Shown: one piece after another, positions 1-7,889 of the stretch
Layout: each line of letters starts with the position of its first letter
Position numbering within the stretch: position 1 is the first letter of the stretch
Origin: Verrucomicrobiia bacterium
GTDB lineage: Bacteria; Verrucomicrobiota; Verrucomicrobiia; Limisphaerales; UBA11358
DNA: 60,284 nucleotides
Direction: 5' to 3'
NCBI GenBank assembly: GCA_025451535.1
Contig: JANWKE010000045.1
Coordinates: 1 to 60,284, forward strand
Translations under genes and position numbers: made by a program
The notes under the pieces: generated by a model
The model's database searches: none
What the model was told of the DNA's origin: nothing
The model's input: only the letters and a program-made list of their open reading frames with translations

Positions 1-138
1 TGCGCCTTTGATCTGGCCAACTTCACCATTGCCGTTAAATCCCCAACCGATAACCACACCAGCGGGCGGGGCAGCGTAAAGAATTGAGCAAAAGGAAATG
101 AGCGATGTTAAGACGAGGAACATTCTAAACACTTTCAT
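1..138 (-). CDS. N-terminus of a secreted RCC1-repeat-like protein (partial)
   Basis: The gene starts with ATG at 138 on the minus strand and runs off the left edge of the window, leaving 46 codons. The first 23 or so residues form a signal peptide (Met-Lys-Val start, then a hydrophobic stretch ending near LYAAPP). After it comes GVVIGWGFNGNGEVGQ, which has the W-G-x-N-x-x-G-E/Q-L/V-G shape of the first blade of RCC1-type propellers, common in secreted verrucomicrobial proteins. The assignment rests on one blade only. No clear ribosome binding site precedes the start. Confidence 0.6.
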   Translation of the reverse strand, partial: MKVFRMFLVLTSLISFCSILYAAPPAGVVIGWGFNGNGEVGQIKGA

Positions 139-186
139 TTTCCGCCTAACACTTTCTGCTCATCGGGATCAGCTGTCGGGTTTGAT

Positions 187-672
187 TTAATCCCTGAAAT
201 TCACGAATTGGACGGCGACGGGAAATTCCTTCGCGCGCAGCGCGCCGATGACGGCCTGTAATTCGTCCCGGCTCTTGCCGGTCACGCGCACGGCGTCGCC
301 CTGAATCTGCGTCGTCACCTTGAACTTGCCGTCCCGGATGAACCCGGTGATCTGTTTGGCGACCGTGGTTTCAATGCCTTGCTTGATCTTGATGAGCTGC
401 CGCGCGTGGCCGAGCGGCGAGATGTCAGGCTCGCATTGCTCCACGCTTTTCAAGCTGATGCTGCGCTTGGCGAGCTTGCCGATGACCATTTCGTTGAGCG
501 TGCGGACTTTGAAATGGTCCTCGGCGGAAAGTTTGATTTCGTTTTTCTCCAAAACGATTTCCGCCTTGCTGCCCTTGAAGTCGAACCGGTTGGCCAGTTC
601 TTTTTTGGCCTGGTTCACTGCGTTCTCGATTTCCATCGAGTTGACCTGCGAAACAATGTCGAATGAAGGCAT
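187..672 (-). CDS. yajQ: YajQ family nucleotide-binding protein
   Basis: This 161-residue protein matches the YajQ family over its full length. It opens with MPSFDIVSQVNSMEIENAV and carries the typical segments NRFDFKGSKAEI and DGKFKVTTQIQGDAVRVTGK. Family members are small cytoplasmic proteins with two RRM-like folds; some bind cyclic di-GMP and act as effectors, and older work linked them to tRNA or nucleotide binding. The gene is the last of a minus-strand series after the DUF3276 and PhoH genes (gaps of 58 and 87 bases), so co-transcription is plausible. Ligand specificity cannot be read from the sequence. Confidence 0.95.
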   Translation of the reverse strand: MPSFDIVSQVNSMEIENAVNQAKKELANRFDFKGSKAEIVLEKNEIKLSAEDHFKVRTLNEMVIGKLAKRSISLKSVEQCEPDISPLGHARQLIKIKQGIETTVAKQITGFIRDGKFKVTTQIQGDAVRVTGKSRDELQAVIGALRAKEFPVAVQFVNFRD

Positions 673-730
673 GACAAAGCGTAGAAAAGTCCCCGCCGCG
701 AGGCAAAATGAATCAGCCGGCTTTTCCGCC

Positions 731-1015
731 TTACTGAGGCTTCTGCGGCAACTCAGTCGAGGCCTTCACCATGTCGTCGAGGAGCTTTTTGAAATCCTCC
801 AGGCCAGTGGCAGGTATGATAATGGTGTCACGGCGGCCACCGACGTCTTCCGTAATGCGCAGAAAACGGCCACGGGGATTTTCCTTGAGGGTGAAAAGAA
901 AAGTTTTGCGCTCGATCTGAACCTTGTCGGATTTCAGGGTGTCTTCGTTGACTGGCGGCTTGGGTTGCCCATAAGGACGCCGCCCAAATGGCGATGGCCG
1001 TTCGTTTGAGATCAT
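731..1015 (-). CDS. DUF3276 / PUR-domain family protein
   Basis: This is a small protein of 94 residues from the ATG at 1015 (MISNERPSPFGRR). An in-frame ATG at 1051 would add 12 residues; neither has a strong ribosome binding site, and the shorter form is preferred because the extra residues are basic and unlike the family start. The core KVQIERKTFLFTLKENPRGRFLRITEDVGGRRDTIIIP is characteristic of the DUF3276 family, related to PUR-alpha single-stranded nucleic acid binding domains. The N-terminal 20 residues are basic and Pro/Arg-rich. A nucleic-acid-binding role is inferred from the family. Confidence 0.8.
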   Translation of the reverse strand: MISNERPSPFGRRPYGQPKPPVNEDTLKSDKVQIERKTFLFTLKENPRGRFLRITEDVGGRRDTIIIPATGLEDFKKLLDDMVKASTELPQKPQ

Positions 1016-1102
1016 AATTTCCCGCTGAAGGCGCCCGCGCTGGCGTTCCATCCAGCTAATGGAAAATTTCGACCGTTATGGCGGTTTGTCAACTGGTAAA
1101 AT

Positions 1103-2413
1103 CTACAAAATATTCGCCGCCCGCTCGGCCAGTTCGGAGCGTTCACCCTTCTGCAGTTCGATGTGCGCGGCGATGGCCTCGGCGCGGAACCGGCTGACGA
1201 CGTAGTTGAACCCGTTCGATGACGAGTCAACATACGGATTATCAATCTGATACGGGTCGCCGGTGAATACGATTTTTGTGCCGGTACCAACGCGGGTAAT
1301 GATGGTCTTTGCCTCGAGCGGCGTGAGGTTTTGCGCCTCGTCAATAATCATGAACTGGTTGGCAATGCTGCGCCCGCGGATGTAGCTCAGCGCCTCGACC
1401 ACGATGCTGCCCGAACGCATCAGATCGGTGCTGCGGCGATGGTCGTGACCCATGTTCAGGTCGCTCAACATTTCAAGCGCGTCGTGAATCGGCTGCATCC
1501 ACGGCGCCAGTTTTTCTTCGAGCGAACCGGGCAGGAAGCCGAGCTCCTTGCCCATGGAAATTGTCGGGCGCGCGACGACGAGCCGGCGGAACTCGCGGTC
1601 GTTCACCGTGCGTTTCAACCCCGCGGCCATGGCCAGCAATGTCTTGCCCGTGCCCGCCTTGCCCATGAGGGTGACCAGCTTGACGCGGTCGTCGAGCAGC
1701 GCGTCGAAGGCAAAATGCTGCTCGCGGTTGCGCGGTTTGATGCCCCAGACGCCTTCGCGCGAGTCAATGATGGGTACCAGTTTCGTGCCGGTCGGGTCCA
1801 CCTTGGTGAGCGCGGCTTTTTTGGAATTGGCTTCGTCCGTTAAGGTGCAGAACTCGTTCGGAAAATAGGTTTTGCCGCTGGCAAGTTCGAGTTCACCCCT
1901 GGCACGAAACGCGGCCAACTTGTCCGGACTGACGGCCATCTCCATCATGCCGGTATAGAGGTCGGTGATAAACACCCGGTCGGTTTCGTAATCTTCGGCC
2001 TGCAAACCGAGCGCATCGGCCTTGATGCGGAGGTTGATGTCCTTGCTGACGAGGATGGTCGCATTTTTCGGCTGCGACTTCTGGATGGACGCGGCGAGCG
2101 AGAGAATCCGGTTGTCCACCGTATTGCCGTTGAAATGGGCCTCGCCGTTGACGTGGCCGTTTTTCTGGAAAACGATTTTCAGTTTGCCGCCGTTGGGCAG
2201 CTTCACGCCCTCGTTCAGGCGGCCGTCGCCGCGAAAACCGTCGAGCATCCGCGACACCATGCGCGCATTCTGGCCCAATTCGGACGATTCGCGCTTGAAC
2301 CGGTCAATTTCCTCGATGACTTCGATGGGGATTAAAACGGCGTTCTCCTCGAAACTGAGCAGCGAATTGGGATCGTGCAGGAGAACGTTGGTGTCAATGA
2401 TGTAATTCTTCAC
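1103..2413 (-). CDS. PIN domain plus PhoH-type ATPase
   Basis: A 436-residue fusion of an N-terminal PIN ribonuclease-like domain (about 1-150, opening YIIDTNVLLHDP with the conserved first Asp) and a C-terminal PhoH ATPase/helicase-like domain (about 215-430). The Walker A motif GKAGTGKTLL is at about 251-260 and the Walker B FMIIDEAQN at about 354-362; GSIVVEALSYIRGRS and FTGDPYQIDNP are family signatures. PIN-PhoH proteins (PhoH2/YlaK type) couple an RNA-cleaving PIN domain to an RNA-unwinding ATPase; there is no upstream antitoxin-like gene of the kind seen with mycobacterial PhoH2. It begins a minus-strand run PhoH, DUF3276, YajQ. Confidence 0.95.
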   Translation of the reverse strand: MKNYIIDTNVLLHDPNSLLSFEENAVLIPIEVIEEIDRFKRESSELGQNARMVSRMLDGFRGDGRLNEGVKLPNGGKLKIVFQKNGHVNGEAHFNGNTVDNRILSLAASIQKSQPKNATILVSKDINLRIKADALGLQAEDYETDRVFITDLYTGMMEMAVSPDKLAAFRARGELELASGKTYFPNEFCTLTDEANSKKAALTKVDPTGTKLVPIIDSREGVWGIKPRNREQHFAFDALLDDRVKLVTLMGKAGTGKTLLAMAAGLKRTVNDREFRRLVVARPTISMGKELGFLPGSLEEKLAPWMQPIHDALEMLSDLNMGHDHRRSTDLMRSGSIVVEALSYIRGRSIANQFMIIDEAQNLTPLEAKTIITRVGTGTKIVFTGDPYQIDNPYVDSSSNGFNYVVSRFRAEAIAAHIELQKGERSELAERAANIL

Positions 2414-2519
2414 TCAGAACAAAATTAATTCTTAAACGGTTAAAAACAAGCCGCCTTGTGCAAAAAGGATGTGAATTTTTCAGGTTTTCGTCATACGTCC
2501 AATCAGAATACATCTGCCA

Positions 2520-3269
2520 TCAGATATGTTTTCGCTGCCGGGCCACAAACTGTTCCAACTTCTCAATCGAATAAATCTCAGGGCGTGACGCGGTCCACTG
2601 CCGGAACTCATCCAGAGTCACATCTATCGATCGGCTGGTGAAGGCTCCACCCAAGTCGTACTCAAACATCGTCCGTGAACCGGGCAGTTCCTTACGGGTC
2701 CCATCAGGCAACTCGATCCAATGGTCATATTGTGGTATGACCACATCCGCGTTCTTCGGAGCCGTAATTGGCGCAATTTTGACTTCAGTACGCGACTCGT
2801 CATTAACGCTGGTCTGGAAAATCACGAACAGGAGCTGGTCACCGTGATAACCGTAACGAACATCTTGAAGCGGCAAAGTCCCCGATTGGAAATGAGTTTC
2901 ATAAAAAGGCGGCCGATGGAGCATGGTTCCCCAAATGGGTACCAGACAATCGATAAACGCAATCGTAAATCCCAAGGCAAGAAAGAGGCCTAAGAAACCC
3001 GCGATTACGACGCGCTGAAGTACATCCAGCTTGGCGAATATCCGCGCCCAGTAAAATACGAAGCCAAAACCCACGATCGGCAAAATAAGTTCATAAAGGT
3101 AAGGCCAAATCCACCAGGTCGGATATGGAGTCCAGGGTTTGGGCAGCAATGCGATGGTAGCGCAGACAATCGACACGCCCACCCATCCGAAAAGAAGGCG
3201 TGCTAGACTAAATGTCCGGTCAGTTGTCATGCCACCCAACAGTAAAGGCCGCTGTAAATTTGTTGTCAA
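2520..3269 (-). CDS. membrane protein of unknown function
   Basis: I do not recognise this 249-residue protein. Its first half has three probable membrane segments (around 22-42, 52-75 and 85-108) and the second half is soluble and polar, ending with an amphipathic stretch (SIEKLEQFVARQRKHI). A second in-frame ATG 13 codons in (MTTDRTFSLARLLF) is an equally possible start. The soluble part may be extracytoplasmic. The 106-base gap to the PhoH gene downstream contains no clear terminator. Confidence 0.7.
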   Translation of the reverse strand: MTTNLQRPLLLGGMTTDRTFSLARLLFGWVGVSIVCATIALLPKPWTPYPTWWIWPYLYELILPIVGFGFVFYWARIFAKLDVLQRVVIAGFLGLFLALGFTIAFIDCLVPIWGTMLHRPPFYETHFQSGTLPLQDVRYGYHGDQLLFVIFQTSVNDESRTEVKIAPITAPKNADVVIPQYDHWIELPDGTRKELPGSRTMFEYDLGGAFTSRSIDVTLDEFRQWTASRPEIYSIEKLEQFVARQRKHI

Positions 3270-3290
3270 TCCTGGTCCAAACGAACATCG

Positions 3291-3953
3291 CTAATTATCC
3301 CGCTTTTTCAGCCGGCCCATCCGCCGATGCCAATCCTTGATTTGCGAATGTACCGACGGCAATTCGTAGTGCCCGGAGTACAGGAAGTTTTCGAGCATCC
3401 CGGACAGATCGAAGTCCACAAACCGTGGTCGCTGGCCCAGCAAAAACGGTTGGTGCGCGAGCATTTCCTCGAAGGGCAGGAGCTTTTGCTCCAGTAGTTT
3501 GAGCCAGTCGTCCCGTTGCGCATACCACTGGCCAATGCAGCCGCGGCCGAATTTACGCTCCTTGAAGCGCAGAAACTGGAGTTGCTCCGCCGCCGGAACG
3601 TTTTCCCGCCAGTAAATGTCGTTCAACCGGAACGCCGCGCCTTCGATCTCGTTCTCAATGGTGCGCCAGAGGATGGACTGGACGCCTTCGAGTTCGGACG
3701 GGAAAAGCCCCAGGCCCAGTTCTTCGTCGAGATATTTGGCGATGACCTGTGAATCGTCGTTGAGTTCAAACACCACGTTTTTGCCGTCGCGGATGATCGG
3801 CACGCCGTAATAGCGCTGCTTCGTCAATTTCCAGACCAGCGAACGGTCCTGGTTCGGGATGTTGGTGATTTTAAAAGGAGCGCCGGAAAATTCTAGGATG
3901 CGGCGTTGAACAATGCAGAACGGACTCCACGGAAACTGAATCAATTCAATCAT
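3291..3953 (-). CDS. glutathione S-transferase family protein
   Basis: The 220-residue protein has the two-domain GST layout. The N-terminal thioredoxin-like half opens MIELIQFPWSPFCIVQRRILEFSG, with a Ser-Pro-Phe-Cys active-site turn, and contains the cis-Pro loop YYGVPIIRDG and the glutathione-contacting ELNDDSQVIAKYLDEE. The C-terminal half is helical (about 85-215) and includes QPFLLGQRPRFVDFDLSGML, the usual D-x-x-L segment. Substrate is unknown. It is followed closely by the membrane protein gene on the same strand (21-base gap). Confidence 0.85.
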   Translation of the reverse strand: MIELIQFPWSPFCIVQRRILEFSGAPFKITNIPNQDRSLVWKLTKQRYYGVPIIRDGKNVVFELNDDSQVIAKYLDEELGLGLFPSELEGVQSILWRTIENEIEGAAFRLNDIYWRENVPAAEQLQFLRFKERKFGRGCIGQWYAQRDDWLKLLEQKLLPFEEMLAHQPFLLGQRPRFVDFDLSGMLENFLYSGHYELPSVHSQIKDWHRRMGRLKKRDN

Positions 3954-4060
3954 GTGAAAATCATCGCGTTTACCGGCTAAGCCAGTCTAAGACCCCGGTG
4001 GTGCCATAACAAGCCCAAACACCACTTTACACTTCTGCCGCGCGGGACTAAAGTCGCGCT

Positions 4061-4750
4061 ATGGCATCTGATTATGACGCAACGGAGTTCGTGGACACCG
4101 ACTTTCAGGCGCACAAAACACCCGGTCTGTCCGCCAGCGACCCGCTTCGCCCGCCCACGCGCGAGGAGGTGGACCGCAAAGTTGTCGAGGCCCAGCAAAA
4201 GCTCGCCGAATTGAAGCGGGCGCAGGAGGATCTGGAGCGCGAACGCGCCTCCCTGGAGGAATTGCGCCGGCGCCAGACGGAATTCCAGACTGGTCGGCAG
4301 GAAATGATCCATAGTTTGACGCGCGGACTGGGTCTGCTGGAGGAAGCCGAATTCAACACCCGCCGCGACGCCGAACAAATGGTCAAGACCATCGGTGATT
4401 TCCGCGACGCACTCACCAAAATCCAGGCCATCCACGACGAGGTGTGGACCAAGGAAAATTTCAACCTCGAACTCACCCGCGCGCTCACCACGATTGAAAA
4501 CGCGCGCATGGAATGGAACGCCGCGCGGCTGAAAGTGCCGGTCTTGTCCGGTCCGGCGCCGGAGAAGCCGCAAACCGAAAATGCGCCGGCGCCGTCCGGG
4601 TCGTCGTTGGCCGGCGCCAGCTTCGGCCAGTTGTGCAAAATCGGCCTGGCGATGACCTGGCCGCTGATTTTGGTAATTATTCTGGGCGCCATCGGAGTGG
4701 GATTGGTGATCTGGATGACGACGCCCGTGCCGATGCCGGTGCATCGTTGA
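4061..4750 (+). CDS. coiled-coil protein with C-terminal membrane anchor
   Basis: An unrecognised 229-residue protein. Residues 34-75 are a highly charged coiled coil (repeated Glu/Arg/Leu heptads, e.g. LKRAQEDLERERASLEELRRR). A Pro/Ala-rich linker follows at about 160-185, and a single hydrophobic segment (about 200-222, WPLILVIILGAIGVGLVIW) lies ten residues from the end, giving a tail-anchored topology. The next gene starts 10 bases downstream and has a similar plan (coiled coil, linker, C-terminal membrane segment), so the two are probably one operon and may act together. Confidence 0.8.
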   Translation: MASDYDATEFVDTDFQAHKTPGLSASDPLRPPTREEVDRKVVEAQQKLAELKRAQEDLERERASLEELRRRQTEFQTGRQEMIHSLTRGLGLLEEAEFNTRRDAEQMVKTIGDFRDALTKIQAIHDEVWTKENFNLELTRALTTIENARMEWNAARLKVPVLSGPAPEKPQTENAPAPSGSSLAGASFGQLCKIGLAMTWPLILVIILGAIGVGLVIWMTTPVPMPVHR

Positions 4751-4760
4751 AATCCGTCGT

Positions 4761-5282
4761 ATGGCGTCCGCGAAGAAAAAGGCAAAGAAAAGCGACCCGA
4801 TTTCCGAGCGTGCCCGCGCGTTGAACGACCAGATTGCCTCGCTCGAAGCTGAAATCAAGCGGCTCGACAACCAGTTGCAACACACGCCCGTGCCCCGGCT
4901 GCGTTCCACCGCCGTGCCGCACGGCGCGACGGTTGCCCGCGCTACGGAACCGCCCCCGCCTGCCCACGTCGCGCATGAGCCGGTTTTTGAAGAGGTAAAA
5001 CCATTGCGGCCTGCCGACGAAACCACCGCGCCCGACCAGTTCAATGAATTTGGCGTGCGCAAGTATGATTTGCCCGGACTTTTTGGCCGTCTTCGCCAGC
5101 ATTTCCGCCGCCCGACGACTTCCAATCCGCGGCTGGTCACCTATCTTGCCGCCGGTGGCGTCCAGGGGCTGCGTCCCTTGCGCTACGAAAAGCGCGTCGC
5201 CCGCAACCGGTTTATCCTGCTGGTGGTTTTTTTGTTTGCGATTCTGCTCGGCGTCATTTCCATTTTTGTCCACAACCGCTGA
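4761..5282 (+). CDS. small tail-anchored coiled-coil protein
   Basis: An unrecognised 173-residue protein that follows the previous gene by 10 bases. It begins with a Lys-rich stretch (MASAKKKAKKSD), then a predicted coiled coil at about 17-38 (RARALNDQIASLEAEIKRLD), a Pro/Ala-rich linker, and a C-terminal hydrophobic segment (RFILLVVFLFAILLGVISIFV) with only four residues after it. The body segment FNEFGVRKYDLPGLFGRLRQHFRR is polar. Its architecture parallels its neighbour. Function is unknown; an envelope or membrane-scaffold role is only a guess. Confidence 0.8.
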   Translation: MASAKKKAKKSDPISERARALNDQIASLEAEIKRLDNQLQHTPVPRLRSTAVPHGATVARATEPPPPAHVAHEPVFEEVKPLRPADETTAPDQFNEFGVRKYDLPGLFGRLRQHFRRPTTSNPRLVTYLAAGGVQGLRPLRYEKRVARNRFILLVVFLFAILLGVISIFVHNR

Positions 5283-5350
5283 ACGGGCGTGCATAATTTC
5301 CGGCTTTAGTCGGTTGACAAGCCGGCTCGGGCCATTGAAATTCCGGCCGT

Positions 5351-5953
5351 ATGAAAAATAATTTTTTGGAGCTGCCGATTCCCACGCGCGAAGGCCAGTT
5401 CATCGCGCGCTATTCCCAAAAAGGCCTCGCGCAAATGGATTTTCCCTTCCGTAGCGCAGCCTTTCCGGCTGCGGGTTCGCGCGCCGTCCCGGTGCGCGAT
5501 TCCCGGTCTGGCGGCAGGATGCCGTCATCACCCGCGGGCGTGGACGCCCGGGCTACCACAGCCCGGACGCGAGCGGTCAAAACCAATAGAGTTCCCGCTC
5601 AAATCCGCGAGTGGCACCGTACGGTTGAAGCCGCGCTGAAAAATATTCTTGCCGGACGCACCGCGAAAAACCTGCCGCCGCTCGATTTGTCCGGTGGAAC
5701 GGAATTTCAGCAGGCCGTCTGGCGCGAACTCCGGAAAATCTCCTTCGGCCAGACGAAAAGCTACGGCGAAATCGCGGAGGCGATTGGCAAAGCCAGGGCG
5801 GTCCGCGCCGTCGGCGGCGCGTGCGGGGCGAACCCGATCCCGGTTCTCGTGCCGTGCCATCGCGTTCTGGCGGCGCATGGAAAAATCGGCGGCTTTGGCG
5901 GAGGATTGGATTGGAAACGCAAATTGCTCGCGTGTGAAGGGGTTAGTTTGTAA
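5351..5953 (+). CDS. ogt: methylated-DNA--protein-cysteine methyltransferase
   Basis: A 200-residue suicide alkyltransferase that repairs O6-alkylguanine. The catalytic motif PVLVPCHRVLAAHG holds the acceptor Cys at about 169, and the DNA-binding helix region is FQQAVWRELRKISFGQTKSYGEIAEAIGKARAVRAVGGA. The N-terminal domain is interrupted at about residues 34-69 by a Ser/Arg/Ala/Pro-rich segment encoded by a palindromic repeat element (5451-5556) that stays in frame; without it the protein would be near the usual 165 residues. It is convergent with the amidase gene, with a double hairpin between them. Confidence 0.92.
   Translation: MKNNFLELPIPTREGQFIARYSQKGLAQMDFPFRSAAFPAAGSRAVPVRDSRSGGRMPSSPAGVDARATTARTRAVKTNRVPAQIREWHRTVEAALKNILAGRTAKNLPPLDLSGGTEFQQAVWRELRKISFGQTKSYGEIAEAIGKARAVRAVGGACGANPIPVLVPCHRVLAAHGKIGGFGGGLDWKRKLLACEGVSL
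5451..5556. repeat. chained-hairpin element inside ogt
   Basis: The 106-bp element starts GTAGCGCAGCC and ends GGGCTAC, so GTAGC/GCTAC form inverted ends. It contains a GCAGCC/GGCTGC hairpin followed by GGGTTC, a GCGCGCC/GGTGCGC segment, and a GGGCG tgga CGCCC hairpin. The same order of modules occurs in the elements inside the kinase gene (10191-10299) and mqnE (16840-16957). It is read in frame without a stop as part of Ogt. Confidence 0.75.
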
Positions 5954-5954
5954 C

Positions 5955-6012
5955 AGCCGGCCTCAGCCGGCTCAAATCTTGTTTGTTAGAGCGGACTTAC
6001 GTCCGCTGCTAC
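5955..6012. repeat. double-hairpin repeat between convergent genes
   Basis: Two short perfect hairpins lie between the ogt stop and the amidase stop: AGCCGGC ctca GCCGGCT (5955-5972) and AGCGGAC ttac GTCCGCT (5990-6007), followed by GCTAC. The AGCGGAC/GTCCGCT hairpin is found again at the end of the efflux-protein gene near 34081. No T-run follows, but the position between convergent genes suggests it may help end transcription. Confidence 0.7.
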
Positions 6013-6016
6013 AAAG

Positions 6017-7246
6017 CTATGGCCAGGAAAGTTTGTTCGTGCCGGACTCGGGAATGAAAGTTTCCGCCTTCTGACCGTTGTTCTCCGGCTTCTGGCTTCC
6101 GGCCTCCGGTTTCTGATTCCCGGTTTCCGGCTTTGGCCGCAGAGCGTCGGCGACGGCCTGCGCCAGTTTTTGCCGGAATGCCGGCGTCTCAATCTGCCGC
6201 GCATCACTTGGATTTGACAGGAAGCCTGCTTCAATGAGGACGGCGGGACAATGTGGTCCGTGCAGCACCCCCATGAACCGCGCCCGGCAGACGCCGCGAT
6301 CTTCCATCCCGCTTTCGTGCAGCAAGGCGCCCTGCAACCGTACGGCGAGTTGCAGATTCTGCTCGTCGAACGCGTTGTTGGGAAAACTCTCAGACCAAAA
6401 ATCACCGTAACCCCGCGTCAGCGTTGAAGGCATTCCAGTGGGCGTCACACAATACGTTTCGATCCCTGCCGGGAATTTGTCGGGCGCGAGCGAATTGAAA
6501 TGCAGGCTGATGAACAATTCCGCGTGGTGCGTTTCGGCGAACGTGACGCGGTTGGACAGCGAATCGTCCACGTCGTTCGTATGCGTGAGAAAAACCTGCC
6601 AGCCCTCCTGCGCGAGCAATGGTGCCAGCCGCAACGCCCAGTCCAGCGTGAATTCCTTCTCGAACCGTCCATCCAGGATACTGTGCGTGCCGCTGTTCAT
6701 TCCGCCGTGGCCGGGATCAATGACAATGACCGGATTGGCCGGCGGCAACGCCAACGACGGGCCGCAGAGCAACGGTTCCAGATTTTTTTGCACGTCGAGC
6801 CCGTACACGAAAAGCTGGCCGTCAATGATCTGTGGTCCAAAGCCGAGATGAATTTCGATTCCGTTCCAGGTTGCCTCCCGATTGCCAATGGCCAGAACCA
6901 TGACGCCGTTGGAAGAACCAACCGCATAAGTGGTGACCGGCATGTTTGACAGGAGGTGCGATTTGCCAACACCGTGTTGCGTCGCCCAATTGTCCAACGA
7001 AATCCACGTCGTCAGGGGCCTGACCGGCACCTGTCTCGGGGCCACGGGCGGCTGCCACTCTTCCGCCGGCGCATTCGACGGGACGACCGGCATCATCAGC
7101 TTGACCGGCGCCGGCCCGAACGGATTGTGAGCGATATTGGTGTTAACCCAGCCCAATGCCGGGAATTTGCTCCCGGCGGAGGGCCGGGCCGCACCGGCGA
7201 GACAAAAAAACGCCACGGCAAAAATGATTCCGACAAACTTGAACAC
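6017..7246 (-). CDS. N-acetylmuramoyl-L-alanine amidase (Amidase_3)
   Basis: A 409-residue exported cell-wall hydrolase that cleaves the amide bond between muramic acid and the stem peptide. A signal peptide spans about 1-20. Residues 30-165 are an uncharacterised N-terminal region. The amidase domain (about 170-375) shows the zinc-binding and catalytic pattern: His in VIVIDPGHGG, Glu in FEKEFTL, His in ISLHFNS and the catalytic Glu in VLIEAGFLSN. The last 40 residues are a Lys-Pro-Glu-rich tail of four 7-residue repeats (KPETGNQ, KPEAGSQ, KPENNGQ, KAETFIP) encoded by a 7-bp-phased DNA array. It diverges from ubiX. Confidence 0.93.
   Translation of the reverse strand: MFKFVGIIFAVAFFCLAGAARPSAGSKFPALGWVNTNIAHNPFGPAPVKLMMPVVPSNAPAEEWQPPVAPRQVPVRPLTTWISLDNWATQHGVGKSHLLSNMPVTTYAVGSSNGVMVLAIGNREATWNGIEIHLGFGPQIIDGQLFVYGLDVQKNLEPLLCGPSLALPPANPVIVIDPGHGGMNSGTHSILDGRFEKEFTLDWALRLAPLLAQEGWQVFLTHTNDVDDSLSNRVTFAETHHAELFISLHFNSLAPDKFPAGIETYCVTPTGMPSTLTRGYGDFWSESFPNNAFDEQNLQLAVRLQGALLHESGMEDRGVCRARFMGVLHGPHCPAVLIEAGFLSNPSDARQIETPAFRQKLAQAVADALRPKPETGNQKPEAGSQKPENNGQKAETFIPESGTNKLSWP
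6063..6140. repeat. 7-bp-phased array encoding the amidase tail
   Basis: Read on the minus strand the DNA splits cleanly into heptamers: gaaaccg, ggaatca, gaaaccg, gaggccg, gaagcca, gaagccg, gagaaca, acggtca, gaaggcg. Three heptamers make 21 bp, so the protein shows 7-residue repeats. The phasing matches the other 7-bp arrays in 7.3-9.5 kb. Confidence 0.7.
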
Positions 7247-7290
7247 GCCACTATTGTGCGGAAGGGAAAAGCCGACTCAAGCTGTTTCCG

Positions 7291-7325
7291 CATTTACGAT
7301 TTACGATTTACGATTTACGATTTGT
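7291..7325. repeat. (GATTTAC)n heptamer array upstream of ubiX
   Basis: Five consecutive 7-bp units lie directly before the ubiX start: catttac, gatttac, gatttac, gatttac, gatttgt. They fill most of the divergent 85-base space between the amidase and ubiX genes, where the promoter of either gene should be. Confidence 0.85.
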
Positions 7326-7330
7326 GTCCA

Positions 7331-7888
7331 TTGAAGATTCTCGTCGCCATCACCGGAGCCAGCGGCGCGCTCTACGCGCAGCGCCTGCTCGATAATCTGG
7401 ATTCGCACGCGCATGAAATCCATGTCGTGCTGAGCAACTATGCGCAACAGGTCATCGCGGAGGAATTGCCGGGCGGATTGAAACTTCCCCCCGGGGCGAG
7501 GCTGCACAATGTGAAAAGTATGAACGCGCCGTTTGCCAGCGGTTCGAACCCGCCCGACGTCATGGTCGTCATCCCCTGCACCATGGGCACGATGGGCCGC
7601 ATTGCGCACGGCTACAGCGAGGATGTCCTCCTCCGCGCCGCTGATGTGGTGCTGAAGGAGAAGAAGAAGCTGATTCTGGTACCGCGCGAAACGCCATTGA
7701 GCCTGGTTCATGTCCGGAACATGGAACTGCTGTTGCAGGCCGGCGCCACCATTTTGCCGGCGAATCCGGGATTTTATTCAAATCCAAAAACCATCCAGGA
7801 AGTCGTGGACACCGTCGTCGCGCGCGTGCTGGACCATCTGGGCCTGCCGCAAAAGCTGGTGCCGCGGTGGAGCGAAGAAAGGGAATGA
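7331..7888 (+). CDS. ubiX: UbiX-family flavin prenyltransferase
   Basis: A 185-residue protein that makes prenylated FMN, the cofactor of UbiD-type decarboxylases. It opens (L)KILVAITGASGALYAQRLLD, the FMN-binding Gly-Ala-Ser-Gly motif of the family, and has VIPCTMGTMGRIAHGYSEDVLLRAADVVLKEKKKLILVPRETPLS, the typical C-terminal signature. The reading frame is open far upstream but homology begins at the TTG at 7331 (an in-frame TTG at 7322 is the other choice), directly after the heptamer array. With the ubiA homologue downstream and mqnE and mqnA elsewhere in the window it probably serves menaquinone synthesis by the futalosine route (MqnM-like role, inferred). Confidence 0.93.
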   Translation: MKILVAITGASGALYAQRLLDNLDSHAHEIHVVLSNYAQQVIAEELPGGLKLPPGARLHNVKSMNAPFASGSNPPDVMVVIPCTMGTMGRIAHGYSEDVLLRAADVVLKEKKKLILVPRETPLSLVHVRNMELLLQAGATILPANPGFYSNPKTIQEVVDTVVARVLDHLGLPQKLVPRWSEERE

Positions 7889-7889
7889 T

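Noticed and set aside
3977-5140. Minus-strand open frame of 387 codons
   Set aside because: Opposite the two coiled-coil genes; the plus-strand frames have coiled coils and terminal membrane helices, the minus frame looks like reverse translation noise.
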